From NCBI GenBank assembly GCA_029940235.1, contig JAOZRI010000118.1, forward strand, positions 1 through 6,969: a stretch of DNA of 6,969 bases, written 5' to 3'. The notes beneath the pieces are model-generated. The model was not told where the DNA came from, did not search any database, and saw only the letters and a list, made by a program, of their open reading frames with translations. This document shows, piece by piece, positions 1 to 6,264 of the stretch; position 1 is the first letter of the stretch; every line of letters begins with the position of its first letter. The position numbers and the translations under genes were made by a program. The DNA comes from Desulfobacula sp. GTDB taxonomy: Bacteria; Desulfobacterota; Desulfobacteria; Desulfobacterales; Desulfobacteraceae.

Positions 1-980
1 GATGCAGCACATCTTCCCGGGAGGTTAAATCCTTTACAGGTTCCACCATGGGAACGACATACAGCATTAAATATGTCCAGGAAAAATCTTCCAAGAGTAC
101 AAAGGATATAAAAAAAGCTGTGGATGCAAAACTTGAAAAAGTAAATTCCATGATGTCGACCTGGGATCCAGAGTCAGATATTAGCAGGATCAATCAATCT
201 TCTGCTGATAAATGGCTGGACCTCCATCCTGATTTATCAGAGCTTATTGGATTTGCTTTTGATTTGTCACAAAAAACCAATGGGAAATATGATGTTTCCT
301 GCGGCCCTTTGATAAATTTATGGGGTTTTGGACCCAAAGGGGAAAAAAAAGTTCCAACAAAACTGCAGATTAAAAATGCAATGAAGATCAGCGGGTACGG
401 GAAAATAGATCTGGATATTAAAGCCAATAAGCTTAAAAAAAAATTTAAAACAAGCTATATTGATTTGTCCAGTATTGCTAAAGGCTATGGAGTGGATAAA
501 ATTGCACATCTGCTTGATAACTTTGGCATACACAACTATATGGTTGAAATAGGGGGAGAAATAAAAACAAGTGGGAAAAAATTGGATATTCCCTGGAAAA
601 TAGCCATTGAATCACCCCGCAAAGAAGAAAATAAAACCTTTAACAAGGTATTGAATCTCACTGACTGTGCCATGGCAACTTCAGGAGATTATCGCAATTT
701 TTTTAAAGAGGGCAAAAGAAGGTATTCCCATACCATAGACCCTGCAACAGGCCAACCTGTTCAAAATGATCTTGCAAGTGTGAGTGTGGCAATCCCAGAT
801 GGCAAATGCTTTAAAGCCGATGCCTGGGCTACAGCTCTCATGGCCTCAGGAAGGAATAAAGGGGGTGAACTTGCTGTTAAATTCAAGATCCCAGCCCATT
901 TTATCTATATTGAAGAGGGAAAATTAAAGGAGACTTCAACCAAACTTTTTACAACTCTTTTTACCAAGGAGCTTTTATGA
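1..980 (+). CDS. apbE: FAD:protein FMN transferase (ApbE family), 5' end cut by the window
   Basis: Periplasmic flavin transferase that attaches FMN covalently, by a phosphoester bond, to a threonine of target proteins such as NqrB, NqrC or the Rnf subunits. Counting from the ATG at 48, one sees the opening motif MGTTYSIKY (1-9), DLSSIAKGYGVDK (139-151), VEIGGEIKTSG (166-176), ATSGDYRNF (210-218), SHTIDPATGQPV (227-238) and ADAWATALMASG (257-268), all typical of ApbE. The ATG at 48 is probably not the start: MGTTY normally lies about 15-30 residues inside a lipoprotein precursor, and the frame stays open to the left edge, reading C-S-T-S-S-R-E-V-K-S-F-T-G-S-T from base 3. The Cys at 3-5 is a plausible lipobox cysteine, so the protein is probably a membrane-anchored lipoprotein whose signal sequence lies outside the window. 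Its stop overlaps the next start (ATGA), and that NqrM-like neighbour points to Na+-NQR maturation. Confidence 0.93.
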   Translation, partial: CSTSSREVKSFTGSTMGTTYSIKYVQEKSSKSTKDIKKAVDAKLEKVNSMMSTWDPESDISRINQSSADKWLDLHPDLSELIGFAFDLSQKTNGKYDVSCGPLINLWGFGPKGEKKVPTKLQIKNAMKISGYGKIDLDIKANKLKKKFKTSYIDLSSIAKGYGVDKIAHLLDNFGIHNYMVEIGGEIKTSGKKLDIPWKIAIESPRKEENKTFNKVLNLTDCAMATSGDYRNFFKEGKRRYSHTIDPATGQPVQNDLASVSVAIPDGKCFKADAWATALMASGRNKGGELAVKFKIPAHFIYIEEGKLKETSTKLFTTLFTKELL

Positions 981-1117
981 TTTTATATTTCGTAATAACA
1001 TTAATAGTAATGCTTTTATTTGCAGGTGCGCTTATCATAGGGCGCTTGTTTAAAAAAAAAGGATATATCCATACCTGTTCAGGCGGCTCCAATAGTTGCT
1101 CATGTGAAAAGAAATAA
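977..1117 (+). CDS. nqrM: small NqrM-like membrane protein (Na+-NQR maturation factor family)
   Basis: A 46-residue ORF whose ATG overlaps the apbE stop (ATGA), with AAGGAG at 966-971 five bases upstream, so the two are translationally coupled. Residues 2-22 form one hydrophobic segment ending in IIGRLFKKK, followed by a short Cys-rich tail: C34, C41 and C43 with a GG between C34 and C41. This matches NqrM (DUF539): one N-terminal membrane helix, an IG-x-x-F-x-KK-like stretch, then a cysteine-rich C-terminus. NqrM is needed for assembly of Na+-NQR, probably by delivering iron to the Cys4 site between NqrD and NqrE, and is typically encoded directly after apbE at the end of nqr operons. This copy is short and shows three tail cysteines where NqrM proteins usually have four. 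The identification rests on position, topology and cysteines, not on a long alignment. Confidence 0.75.
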   Translation: MILYFVITLIVMLLFAGALIIGRLFKKKGYIHTCSGGSNSCSCEKK

Positions 1118-1260
1118 ACTTGTCCATTAATCTACAAATCCTCAAAAACACTTCTAATATTGCCGGACGTAAGGTGATCACCCTGGAACGAGTTATATAA
1201 AATATTTTACCGGCAAATATCCAGACACCGCTGTTTTGCCACCTGATTTATTTCATATAA
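1118..1260. other. spacer between convergent genes, with short inverted repeats
   Basis: No ORF with a start and ribosome site is visible. The stretch holds a perfect 10-bp palindrome, GGTGATCACC (1173-1182), flanked by an inverted pair TTGCCGG (1160-1166) and CCGGCAA (1210-1216). It could be a degraded palindromic element or fold in the 3' end of the apbE-nqrM transcript. No function is assigned. Confidence 0.4.
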
Positions 1261-1302
1261 AAAAGGGTTGATCAAATTAACCAACCCTTTTAGTTTTTTT
1301 TT
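1259..1302. terminator. bidirectional intrinsic terminator between nqrM (+) and the ferritin-like gene (-)
   Basis: A perfect 10-bp stem, AAAAGGGTTG (1261-1270) with CAACCCTTTT (1282-1291), closes an 11-base loop. On the plus strand TAGTTTTTTTTT follows; on the minus strand the A-run at 1259-1264 gives a run of six U. It can therefore end both the apbE-nqrM transcript and the opposing ferritin-like transcript, whose stop codon is at 1309-1311. Confidence 0.9.
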
Positions 1303-1308
1303 AAAAGA

Positions 1309-1770
1309 TTATCCCTCTTGTTCTGCAAGGTAATCATCATACAGGGATTCCAAAATAAATTTATGTTTTGACTCTTCCTGTATAAGTATATTAAACACTT
1401 TTTTTACATCTGCGTTATCGGTTTTATCTGCCATAATAGTATAGAGATTTACTGCTCTCTCTTCTCTTTTCATGGCAAGTTTAAGGATTTGAGGCATTGG
1501 CATTCCCTCTTTATAGTCTATCTCCACCATATAATCACTGATCTTGAGGTCTGGAATTGTTTTAAATTCATAGGAATCAATTTTCTCTTTATTTGAACCC
1601 ATATCTGCCAAAAGTTCAACATGTTTCTCTTCTTCCAATGCAAACTTCTCAAAAGCCTCTTTAAGTGATGCCATTGTTGCCTGTTTTGCTAAATCAGTAT
1701 AAAATGCAACTGCTTCTTTTTCTCTTTCAGTTGCAAAGCTTATTATTTCATCAACCGATCCAAATTCCAT
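1309..1770 (-). CDS. ferritin-like / rubrerythrin-type di-iron protein without a rubredoxin domain
   Basis: A 153-residue, all-helical protein of the ferritin-like superfamily. Two similar helix pairs each carry half of a di-iron site: E17-x2-A-x3-Y24 with E47-x2-H50 (EEEKH), then E103-x2-A-x3-Y110 with E133-x2-H136 (EESKH). This is the rubrerythrin carboxylate-bridged di-iron signature. The C-terminal rubredoxin domain of classical rubrerythrin (CxxC pairs) is absent and the protein contains no cysteine, so an external electron donor would be needed. Likely roles are peroxide reduction or iron handling in an anaerobe, but the substrate cannot be told from sequence. The start is supported by GAGGAG about seven bases upstream on the minus strand. 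The gene lies downstream of nfnB on the same strand, with a hairpin between them, so it may be transcribed separately. No signal peptide is seen; probably cytoplasmic. Confidence 0.85.
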   Translation of the reverse strand: MEFGSVDEIISFATEREKEAVAFYTDLAKQATMASLKEAFEKFALEEEKHVELLADMGSNKEKIDSYEFKTIPDLKISDYMVEIDYKEGMPMPQILKLAMKREERAVNLYTIMADKTDNADVKKVFNILIQEESKHKFILESLYDDYLAEQEG

Positions 1771-1849
1771 ATTTATTCTCCTCGATGTTAACTATTTAAT
1801 TGTTCGTTTGCTTTATACTCTTCATGGTATTGATTTATTATATGAGATA

Positions 1850-1879
1850 AAGAACCTGGAGTAACGCAGCCAGGTTCTT
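1850..1879 (-). terminator. hairpin after nfnB, probable transcript end or attenuator
   Basis: A perfect 10-bp stem, AAGAACCTGG (1850-1859) with CCAGGTTCTT (1870-1879), and a 10-base loop, 16 bases past the nfnB stop. On the minus strand the tail is only TTATCTCAT, so the U-tract is weak. It may stop transcription inefficiently or protect the nfnB mRNA 3' end, allowing some read-through into the ferritin-like gene. Confidence 0.6.
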
Positions 1880-1894
1880 CATAGTCAATCTGTC

Positions 1895-3295
1895 TTACCA
1901 GCCAAGCGTCAGATAGTCATGCATGGAAGTAGCAGCATCTCTGCCTGCTCCCATTGCAAGAATAACTGTTGCAGCTCCGGTTACTATATCTCCACCTGCC
2001 CATACACCTTTTCTTGATGTTTTTCCCGTTGCAGGATCAGCTGCAATATTGCCCCATCGGTTCAATTCAAGCCCTGGTGTTGAACTTGTCAACAGAGGAT
2101 TTGCATTTGACCCTACAGATACAACAACAAGATCGCAGTCAAAATCAAATTCTGAACCTTCAATGGGTACAGGTCTTCTCCTACCTGAATCATCGGGTTC
2201 ACCAAGTTCCATTTTAAGGCATTCCATGCCTGTCAGTCTGCCGTTTTCATCCCCATAAAATTTTGTGGGGTTGGTTAAAAGGACAAATTCAATTTTCTCC
2301 TCTTCAGCATGGTGCAGCTCTTCATTCCTTGCAGGCATTTCATCTCTTGATCTTCTGTAAACAACCTTGACAGAATCAGCTCCAAGCCGCATTGCAGTCC
2401 TGGCTGAATCCATTGCAACATTGCCGGCACCAAGAACAACAACATTTTTGCCCCTTGCAATTGGAGTGTCATATTCAGGGAAAAGATACCCTTTCATCAA
2501 ATTTGTACGCGTCAAATATTCATTTGCTGAATATATACCAATGAAATTTTCGCCCTCAAGGTTCATGAATCTTGGCAGACCTGCTCCAACTCCAATATAA
2601 ACAGCATCATAGCCCTCTTCAAAGAGTTCATCAACAGAGACAGAAGCTCCGACCACGGTATTACATTCAATATTTGCACCCATTTTTTCAAGCCCTGCAA
2701 TTTCCGAAGCTACAATTGCTTTTGGAAGACGAAATTCCGGAATTCCATAAACCAATACCCCGCCTGGTTTGTGAAAAGCCTCAAAAATGGTAACATCATG
2801 GCCTTTAAGCAGAAGATCGCCTGCAACGGTAATGGCTGAAGGGCCAGAGCCCACCACTCCAATTTTTTTGCCTGTCTTCTTTGCAACCTTTGGAACTTCT
2901 CCTGAACCGTTTTCTCTCTCCCAGTCAGCAGCAAATTTTTCAAGATAACCAATGGCAACAGGTTCTCCTTTTTTGCCCACAATACATTTGCCTTCGCACT
3001 GGTCTTCCTGGGGGCAGACACGCCCGCACACAGCAGGAAGTGCATTTGTTTCCCACAGTTTTTTTGCAGCACCGGAGAAATCCTTTTCAGAAATTAATTT
3101 TATAAATTCAGGTATTTTAACGGAAACCGGGCATCCGTCTACACATAAGGGTTTTTTGCACTGAAGACATCGTGATGCTTCAATCATTGCCATCTCTTCG
3201 GTCAGTCCGAGAGGTACCTCCTCAAAATTTCTTCTTCTTGCATCCGGATCTTGCTCAGGCATCTTTGCCCGGGGTGTTTTTATTTTTTTTGACAT
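1895..3295 (-). CDS. nfnB: NfnB/NfnL, large subunit of NADH-dependent ferredoxin:NADP+ oxidoreductase (GltD-like)
   Basis: A 466-residue flavoprotein of the glutamate synthase small-subunit family. The N-terminal Fe-S domain has C43-x2-C46-x4-C51-x3-C55 and C90-x3-C94-x5-C100-x3-C104, for two [4Fe-4S] clusters. A first Rossmann motif, VVGSGPSA (147-154), with E172 and KPGGVLVYGIPEFRLPK (176-192), binds FAD. A second, VVLGAGNVAMDSAR (286-299), followed by YRRSRDEMPAR (313-323), binds NAD(P)H. The FAD motif GGDIVTGAATVILAMGAGR (434-452) closes the protein. Many databases would call it gltA/gltD or sulfide dehydrogenase SudA. The adjacent NfnA subunit and the absence of a glutamate synthase large subunit favour the Nfn complex, which bifurcates electrons from NADPH to ferredoxin and NAD+, or runs in reverse, in the cytoplasm. 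The start is backed by GGAGGAG four bases upstream. Family membership is secure; physiological direction is inference. Confidence 0.93.
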   Translation of the reverse strand: MSKKIKTPRAKMPEQDPDARRRNFEEVPLGLTEEMAMIEASRCLQCKKPLCVDGCPVSVKIPEFIKLISEKDFSGAAKKLWETNALPAVCGRVCPQEDQCEGKCIVGKKGEPVAIGYLEKFAADWERENGSGEVPKVAKKTGKKIGVVGSGPSAITVAGDLLLKGHDVTIFEAFHKPGGVLVYGIPEFRLPKAIVASEIAGLEKMGANIECNTVVGASVSVDELFEEGYDAVYIGVGAGLPRFMNLEGENFIGIYSANEYLTRTNLMKGYLFPEYDTPIARGKNVVVLGAGNVAMDSARTAMRLGADSVKVVYRRSRDEMPARNEELHHAEEEKIEFVLLTNPTKFYGDENGRLTGMECLKMELGEPDDSGRRRPVPIEGSEFDFDCDLVVVSVGSNANPLLTSSTPGLELNRWGNIAADPATGKTSRKGVWAGGDIVTGAATVILAMGAGRDAATSMHDYLTLGW

Positions 3296-3428
3296 TTACT
3301 CCTCCATATCTTCAACACCATCATGGTGTGTTTTGTCTAAGTCTATTTTATATAAAAGTGATTGCATTTATCCTTCACTTTTATGCAAAGTTGTATGGCG
3401 ACACATCATATCCGCCACATGGTGGTTA
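3296..3428 (-). other. hairpin-rich nfnA-nfnB intercistronic region
   Basis: Within the probable nfnA-nfnB transcript (minus strand) lie three possible structures, in transcript order. The first is a 7-bp stem with one G-U pair (3413-3419 with 3394-3400). The second is a perfect 10-bp AT-rich stem, 3375-3384 with 3352-3361, with a 13-base loop. The third is an odd-centred 15-bp palindrome, ACACCAT-C-ATGGTGT (3315-3329), close to the nfnB ribosome site. No U-tract follows, so these are more likely RNA processing, stability or attenuation elements than strong terminators. No supported ORF is present. Confidence 0.45.
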
Positions 3429-4259
3429 TTAGGCAATAGATTTTTCATAGGCTTCAAGGCTTTGCTTTTCTTCATCAAGATATGAAGCCAGACGTTTTCC
3501 CAGTTCATCAAAATCGACTTTATGGGCATCGAATTCCGGACCGTCAACACAGGCAAATTTGGTGTCATTGCCAATGGAAACACGGCAGCAGCCGCACATG
3601 CCAGTACCATCCACCATAATTGGATTCAGACTGACAAGGGTTTTTACATTAAAATCCTTTGTAATCAGGCTGCAAAATTTCATCATGGGTATGGGGCCAA
3701 TGGCAACCACAAGATCAATATCGTTATTTTCCAGGGTTTCCTTTAAGACATCTGTGACAAAGCCGTGGTGTCCTTTTGATCCATCATCAGTGCATATATG
3801 AAGTTTTGTGGATGCAGCTTTCATCTCTTCTTCCATGATCAGAAGATCATAGCTTCGTGATCCTAAGATAGTTGTTACATCATTGCCAGCCTCTTTTAAT
3901 GCTTTTGTTATGGGATGAAGAACTGCAATTCCTGTTCCGCCCCCAACACAGATAACTTTCCCGACATTTTCAATATGGGTTGGTGTGCCAAGGGGGCCTA
4001 TGAGGGCATAATAATCATCCCCTACTTTTAGCTCTTTAAATTTGGCAGTGGATTTGCCTACTACCATGTATATGATTGTAATTGTACCTTTTTCCGGGTT
4101 GGTGTCAGCCATAGTCAAAGGAATTCGCTCTCCTGTTTCATCGGCCTGAAGTATCACAAACTGACCTGGTTTAGCTTTTTGTGATATGCGTGTAGCTTTA
4201 ATCTCGTTAAGGATAATGGTTCCTTGAGCCATCTCCTCACGATTTACAATTTTTGGCAT
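3429..4259 (-). CDS. nfnA: NfnA/NfnS, small subunit of NADH-dependent ferredoxin:NADP+ oxidoreductase
   Basis: A 276-residue member of the ferredoxin-NADP reductase/dihydroorotate dehydrogenase electron-transfer subunit family (PyrK/SudB-like). It has an N-terminal flavin-binding barrel with PGQFVIL (31-37) and RIPLTMAD (45-52); a nucleotide-binding domain with VICVGGGTGIAVLHPI (102-117), ILGSRS (131-136) and VAIGPIPMM (185-193); and a C-terminal [2Fe-2S] motif MCGCCRVSI (221-229) with C222, C225 and C237. D217 is also nearby; Nfn crystal structures report an aspartate ligand for this cluster, so D217 is a candidate. In the complex this subunit handles NAD(H), while NfnB carries the bifurcating FAD. 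It is the upstream gene of the minus-strand pair, preceded by AGGAGG about six bases before the ATG. PyrK is an alternative by family, but the NfnB-like neighbour argues against it. Confidence 0.92.
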   Translation of the reverse strand: MPKIVNREEMAQGTIILNEIKATRISQKAKPGQFVILQADETGERIPLTMADTNPEKGTITIIYMVVGKSTAKFKELKVGDDYYALIGPLGTPTHIENVGKVICVGGGTGIAVLHPITKALKEAGNDVTTILGSRSYDLLIMEEEMKAASTKLHICTDDGSKGHHGFVTDVLKETLENNDIDLVVAIGPIPMMKFCSLITKDFNVKTLVSLNPIMVDGTGMCGCCRVSIGNDTKFACVDGPEFDAHKVDFDELGKRLASYLDEEKQSLEAYEKSIA

Positions 4260-4472
4260 TTTTTCCTCCTGTTAATTCCAATTTTCTATTTTTTCAGTCC
4301 ATAACTAAAAAATTCAATATCTCCTATTACCATAGTACCTAACCTAAAACCACTAATTATTAGTTTAGCACCACTTATAATAAAATCCTCCTATTCTATA
4401 AAGAAAAAAATAAGAAAAGCAAGCTTAAAACAATAAACCAGCGCAACACTAATGAAAATAATATATCCTACT

Positions 4473-4502
4473 ATAATAGTATGGTTTTATTTGGGTTGAC
4501 AA
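4473..4502 (-). promoter_or_regulatory. candidate sigma70-type promoter for nfnA
   Basis: On the minus strand, TTGTCA (complement of 4497-4502) and TATTAT (complement of 4473-4478) are separated by 18 bases, each one mismatch from consensus. This implies a long nfnA leader of about 200 bases. The -35 overlaps that of the candidate plus-strand promoter. In such AT-rich DNA chance matches are expected. Confidence 0.35.
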
Positions 4503-4525
4503 ATGCAAAGTTCTTATCATACAAA
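4496..4525 (+). promoter_or_regulatory. candidate sigma70-type promoter for hmcA
   Basis: A consensus -35 TTGACA (4496-4501) and a weaker -10 TACAAA (4520-4525) have an 18-base spacer. It would give a leader of about 195 bases before hmcA. The -10 matches only four of six bases, so the start point may differ. Confidence 0.35.
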
Positions 4526-4673
4526 GGATTCGGCGGTAGTAAAAAGCATTATAGATACAGATGGAGATCGTGTTAGTTTATTAATGGAATAAACGCCACG
4601 ACTGGCTTATAACAGCCATAGTTCTCCACAACAAAACATGAAAGTGTTAATTTGGGATTTATAAAGGCTTGCG

Positions 4674-4697
4674 TAATATAATAATATAATAATATAA
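4674..4697 (+). repeat. three tandem copies of TAATATAA before hmcA
   Basis: The 8-base unit TAATATAA occurs three times without a break, ending 31 bases before the hmcA start codon and about 19 bases before its ribosome site (AAGGG, 4717-4721). An array of this kind can change length by slippage and, lying in the leader or promoter, could tune expression. That role is inference. Confidence 0.85.
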
Positions 4698-4728
4698 AAA
4701 TCAGGAAAATTATATTAAGGGAAATAAA

Positions 4729-6264
4729 ATGGAGAAGCTCAAAATACTATTAAAATGGTACAACCTTACAGCTATTATTGTAATCTTGTGTGTTGCTGTT
4801 GCTTTTGCAAATATAGAATCAAAAGGTGTTGAAAACAGGAGGCCTGATATTATCAACATCGATTCCATAAAAGTATTTGGTGATCTTGAACGGCCTTCTG
4901 TGCTTTTTTTCCACGACAAACATACAGATGCTGTTGAAAAATCAGGAGGAGACTGCAAGACCTGCCATACAAGTGAAAATGATAAAATGTCACAGAAATT
5001 TATGGGCTGGAATGATAAAAATCAAAAAGCTGCAATGGATAATTTCCATATCAACTGTATTGGATGCCATGAAGAGGCCTCTGAGAAAGATCAGGTTTCA
5101 GGGCCTGTTACATGTGCTGACTGTCATCAACCAAACCCTGTAGTGTCATCTTCAAGACAAGCCGTGGGACTTGATAGCTCCCTTCATTATCGCCATTCAA
5201 AAATCTATGATAACAAGTGTGAAACCTGCCATACTGACTGCAAAACTGATATTTATAAAAAGGGTGAAGAGACTACATGCAGGCATTGCCATAATAATAC
5301 CCAGAGTGATAATAAAATAGTTGCCCTTGAAGAGGCAGTACATGAATCCTGTATTACCTGTCATATGACAAGGCAGGCTGATAAAAAAGATACAGGCCCT
5401 GTAAAATGTGCAGGATGTCATGACCTTGAGGTTCAAAAAAATATGGAAAAGATTTCTCCTGTTCCCCGCATGGACAGGAAACAGCCTGATATTATAATGC
5501 TGAAAACAGGCAACAAAGACCTTGATGAACCAGGTAAAAACAGAATGGATCTTGTTGCTTTTAATCATAAAGCCCATGAAGACTATAATGACACCTGCCG
5601 GGTCTGCCATCATGAATCAATGTCTGCCTGTAATACCTGCCATACCGTCGAAGGTTCAGAAAATAGTAAAGGTGTCTCTCTTGAACAGGCAATGCATAAA
5701 ATGGACAGGAAACAAAGCTGTACAGGATGTCACGAAGCTTTACAGCATGATGCAAAATGTGCAGGATGCCATGGCTTCTTGTCTAAAAACCGTGAACAAG
5801 ATGATGCTTCATGCCTTATGTGCCACGCAAAACTGCCTGAAGGGGCAGAAATGGACGAAGCAACTGCCAGGATAATGATTGAAAAGCGTCCTGTTCAGGC
5901 TCAGATATATGATACAAAGGATATTCCGGAAAAAATAATTATTAAAGAGCTGTCTGATAAATATGAACCAGTTGAATTTCCCCACCGTCAGATAGTAAAT
6001 AAAATTGCCGAGAATATAAAGGATAATAAACTGGCAGCTTATTTCCATGCTGATAAAGCTACACTGTGCCAGGGGTGTCATCATAATTCTCCTGCCACAA
6101 AAAAGCCTACAAGCTGTAAGAGCTGTCATGGCAAGCCTTTTAATGAAAAAGATATGAACAAACCAGGCATTATGGGTGCATATCATATCCAGTGCATGGA
6201 GTGTCATACAAATATGAAAATAGACAATAATGGCTGTACTGACTGCCATAAGGAAAAACAATAG
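4729..6264 (+). CDS. hmcA: sixteen-haem high-molecular-weight cytochrome c, HmcA
   Basis: A 511-residue exported multihaem cytochrome with exactly 16 CxxCH sites, starting at residues 76, 110, 129 / 164, 184, 208, 227 / 290, 301, 331, 344, 362 / 447, 463, 489 and 503. The clusters of 3, 4, 5 and 4 haems match the HmcA plan of one cytochrome c7-like domain and three c3-like domains with one extra haem. Many further His residues (for example H62, H65, H153, H156, H280, H283, H419, H440) can supply axial ligands. A signal peptide covers residues 1-27: a Lys-rich start, a hydrophobic core at 13-25, and likely cleavage after AFA. In sulfate reducers HmcA takes electrons from hydrogenase via type I cytochrome c3 and passes them to the membrane-bound Hmc subunits. 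AAGGG lies seven bases before the ATG. The next gene, on the same strand, encodes an HmcB-like protein, supporting an hmc operon. D. vulgaris HmcA is of similar length. Confidence 0.95.
   Translation: MEKLKILLKWYNLTAIIVILCVAVAFANIESKGVENRRPDIINIDSIKVFGDLERPSVLFFHDKHTDAVEKSGGDCKTCHTSENDKMSQKFMGWNDKNQKAAMDNFHINCIGCHEEASEKDQVSGPVTCADCHQPNPVVSSSRQAVGLDSSLHYRHSKIYDNKCETCHTDCKTDIYKKGEETTCRHCHNNTQSDNKIVALEEAVHESCITCHMTRQADKKDTGPVKCAGCHDLEVQKNMEKISPVPRMDRKQPDIIMLKTGNKDLDEPGKNRMDLVAFNHKAHEDYNDTCRVCHHESMSACNTCHTVEGSENSKGVSLEQAMHKMDRKQSCTGCHEALQHDAKCAGCHGFLSKNREQDDASCLMCHAKLPEGAEMDEATARIMIEKRPVQAQIYDTKDIPEKIIIKELSDKYEPVEFPHRQIVNKIAENIKDNKLAAYFHADKATLCQGCHHNSPATKKPTSCKSCHGKPFNEKDMNKPGIMGAYHIQCMECHTNMKIDNNGCTDCHKEKQ

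Larger units (their letters stand above)
4260..4728. other. 469-bp AT-rich divergent intergenic region between nfnA (-) and hmcA (+)
   Basis: This region should hold the control signals for both divergent operons, each with a leader of roughly 200 bases if the promoter pair near 4500 is real. It contains two odd-centred perfect palindromes, ACTAAT-T-ATTAGT (4352-4364) and TACTAT-A-ATAGTA (4469-4481), a short inverted repeat TGGCT/AGCCA (4603-4618), and three tandem octamers at 4674-4697. A 29-codon ORF (4503-4592) lacks a convincing ribosome site and is not called as a gene. No RNA gene or recognised riboswitch is seen. Confidence 0.6.

Noticed and set aside
1923..3164. Several plus-strand ORFs of 65-111 codons opposite nfnB
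   Set aside because: They are antisense or out-of-frame shadows of a strongly conserved flavoprotein gene, with no ribosome sites or family features.
1895..3295. Calling this gene the glutamate synthase small subunit
   Set aside because: The fold is shared, but no large subunit is nearby and an NfnA-type partner lies next to it in the same orientation, so Nfn is favoured.
4503..4592. A 29-codon ORF (MQSSYHTKDSAVV...) upstream of hmcA
   Set aside because: There is no clear Shine-Dalgarno site, it overlaps the candidate promoter, and I recognise no family. It could be a leader peptide or gene remnant, but the support is too weak to call it.
4603..4618. TGGCT-TATAAC-AGCCA as a sigma54 promoter or regulator site
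   Set aside because: It lacks the GG-N10-GC spacing of a -24/-12 promoter, and a 5-bp stem is easily explained by chance.
5197..5613. A 138-codon minus-strand ORF inside hmcA
   Set aside because: It is the antisense of the CxxCH-rich coding frame; the plus frame has 16 haem motifs and clearly is the gene.
5809..6261. A 150-codon minus-strand ORF at the 3' end of hmcA
   Set aside because: Antisense shadow; its hydrophobic, Phe/Ile-rich look results from complementing Lys/Glu-rich codons.
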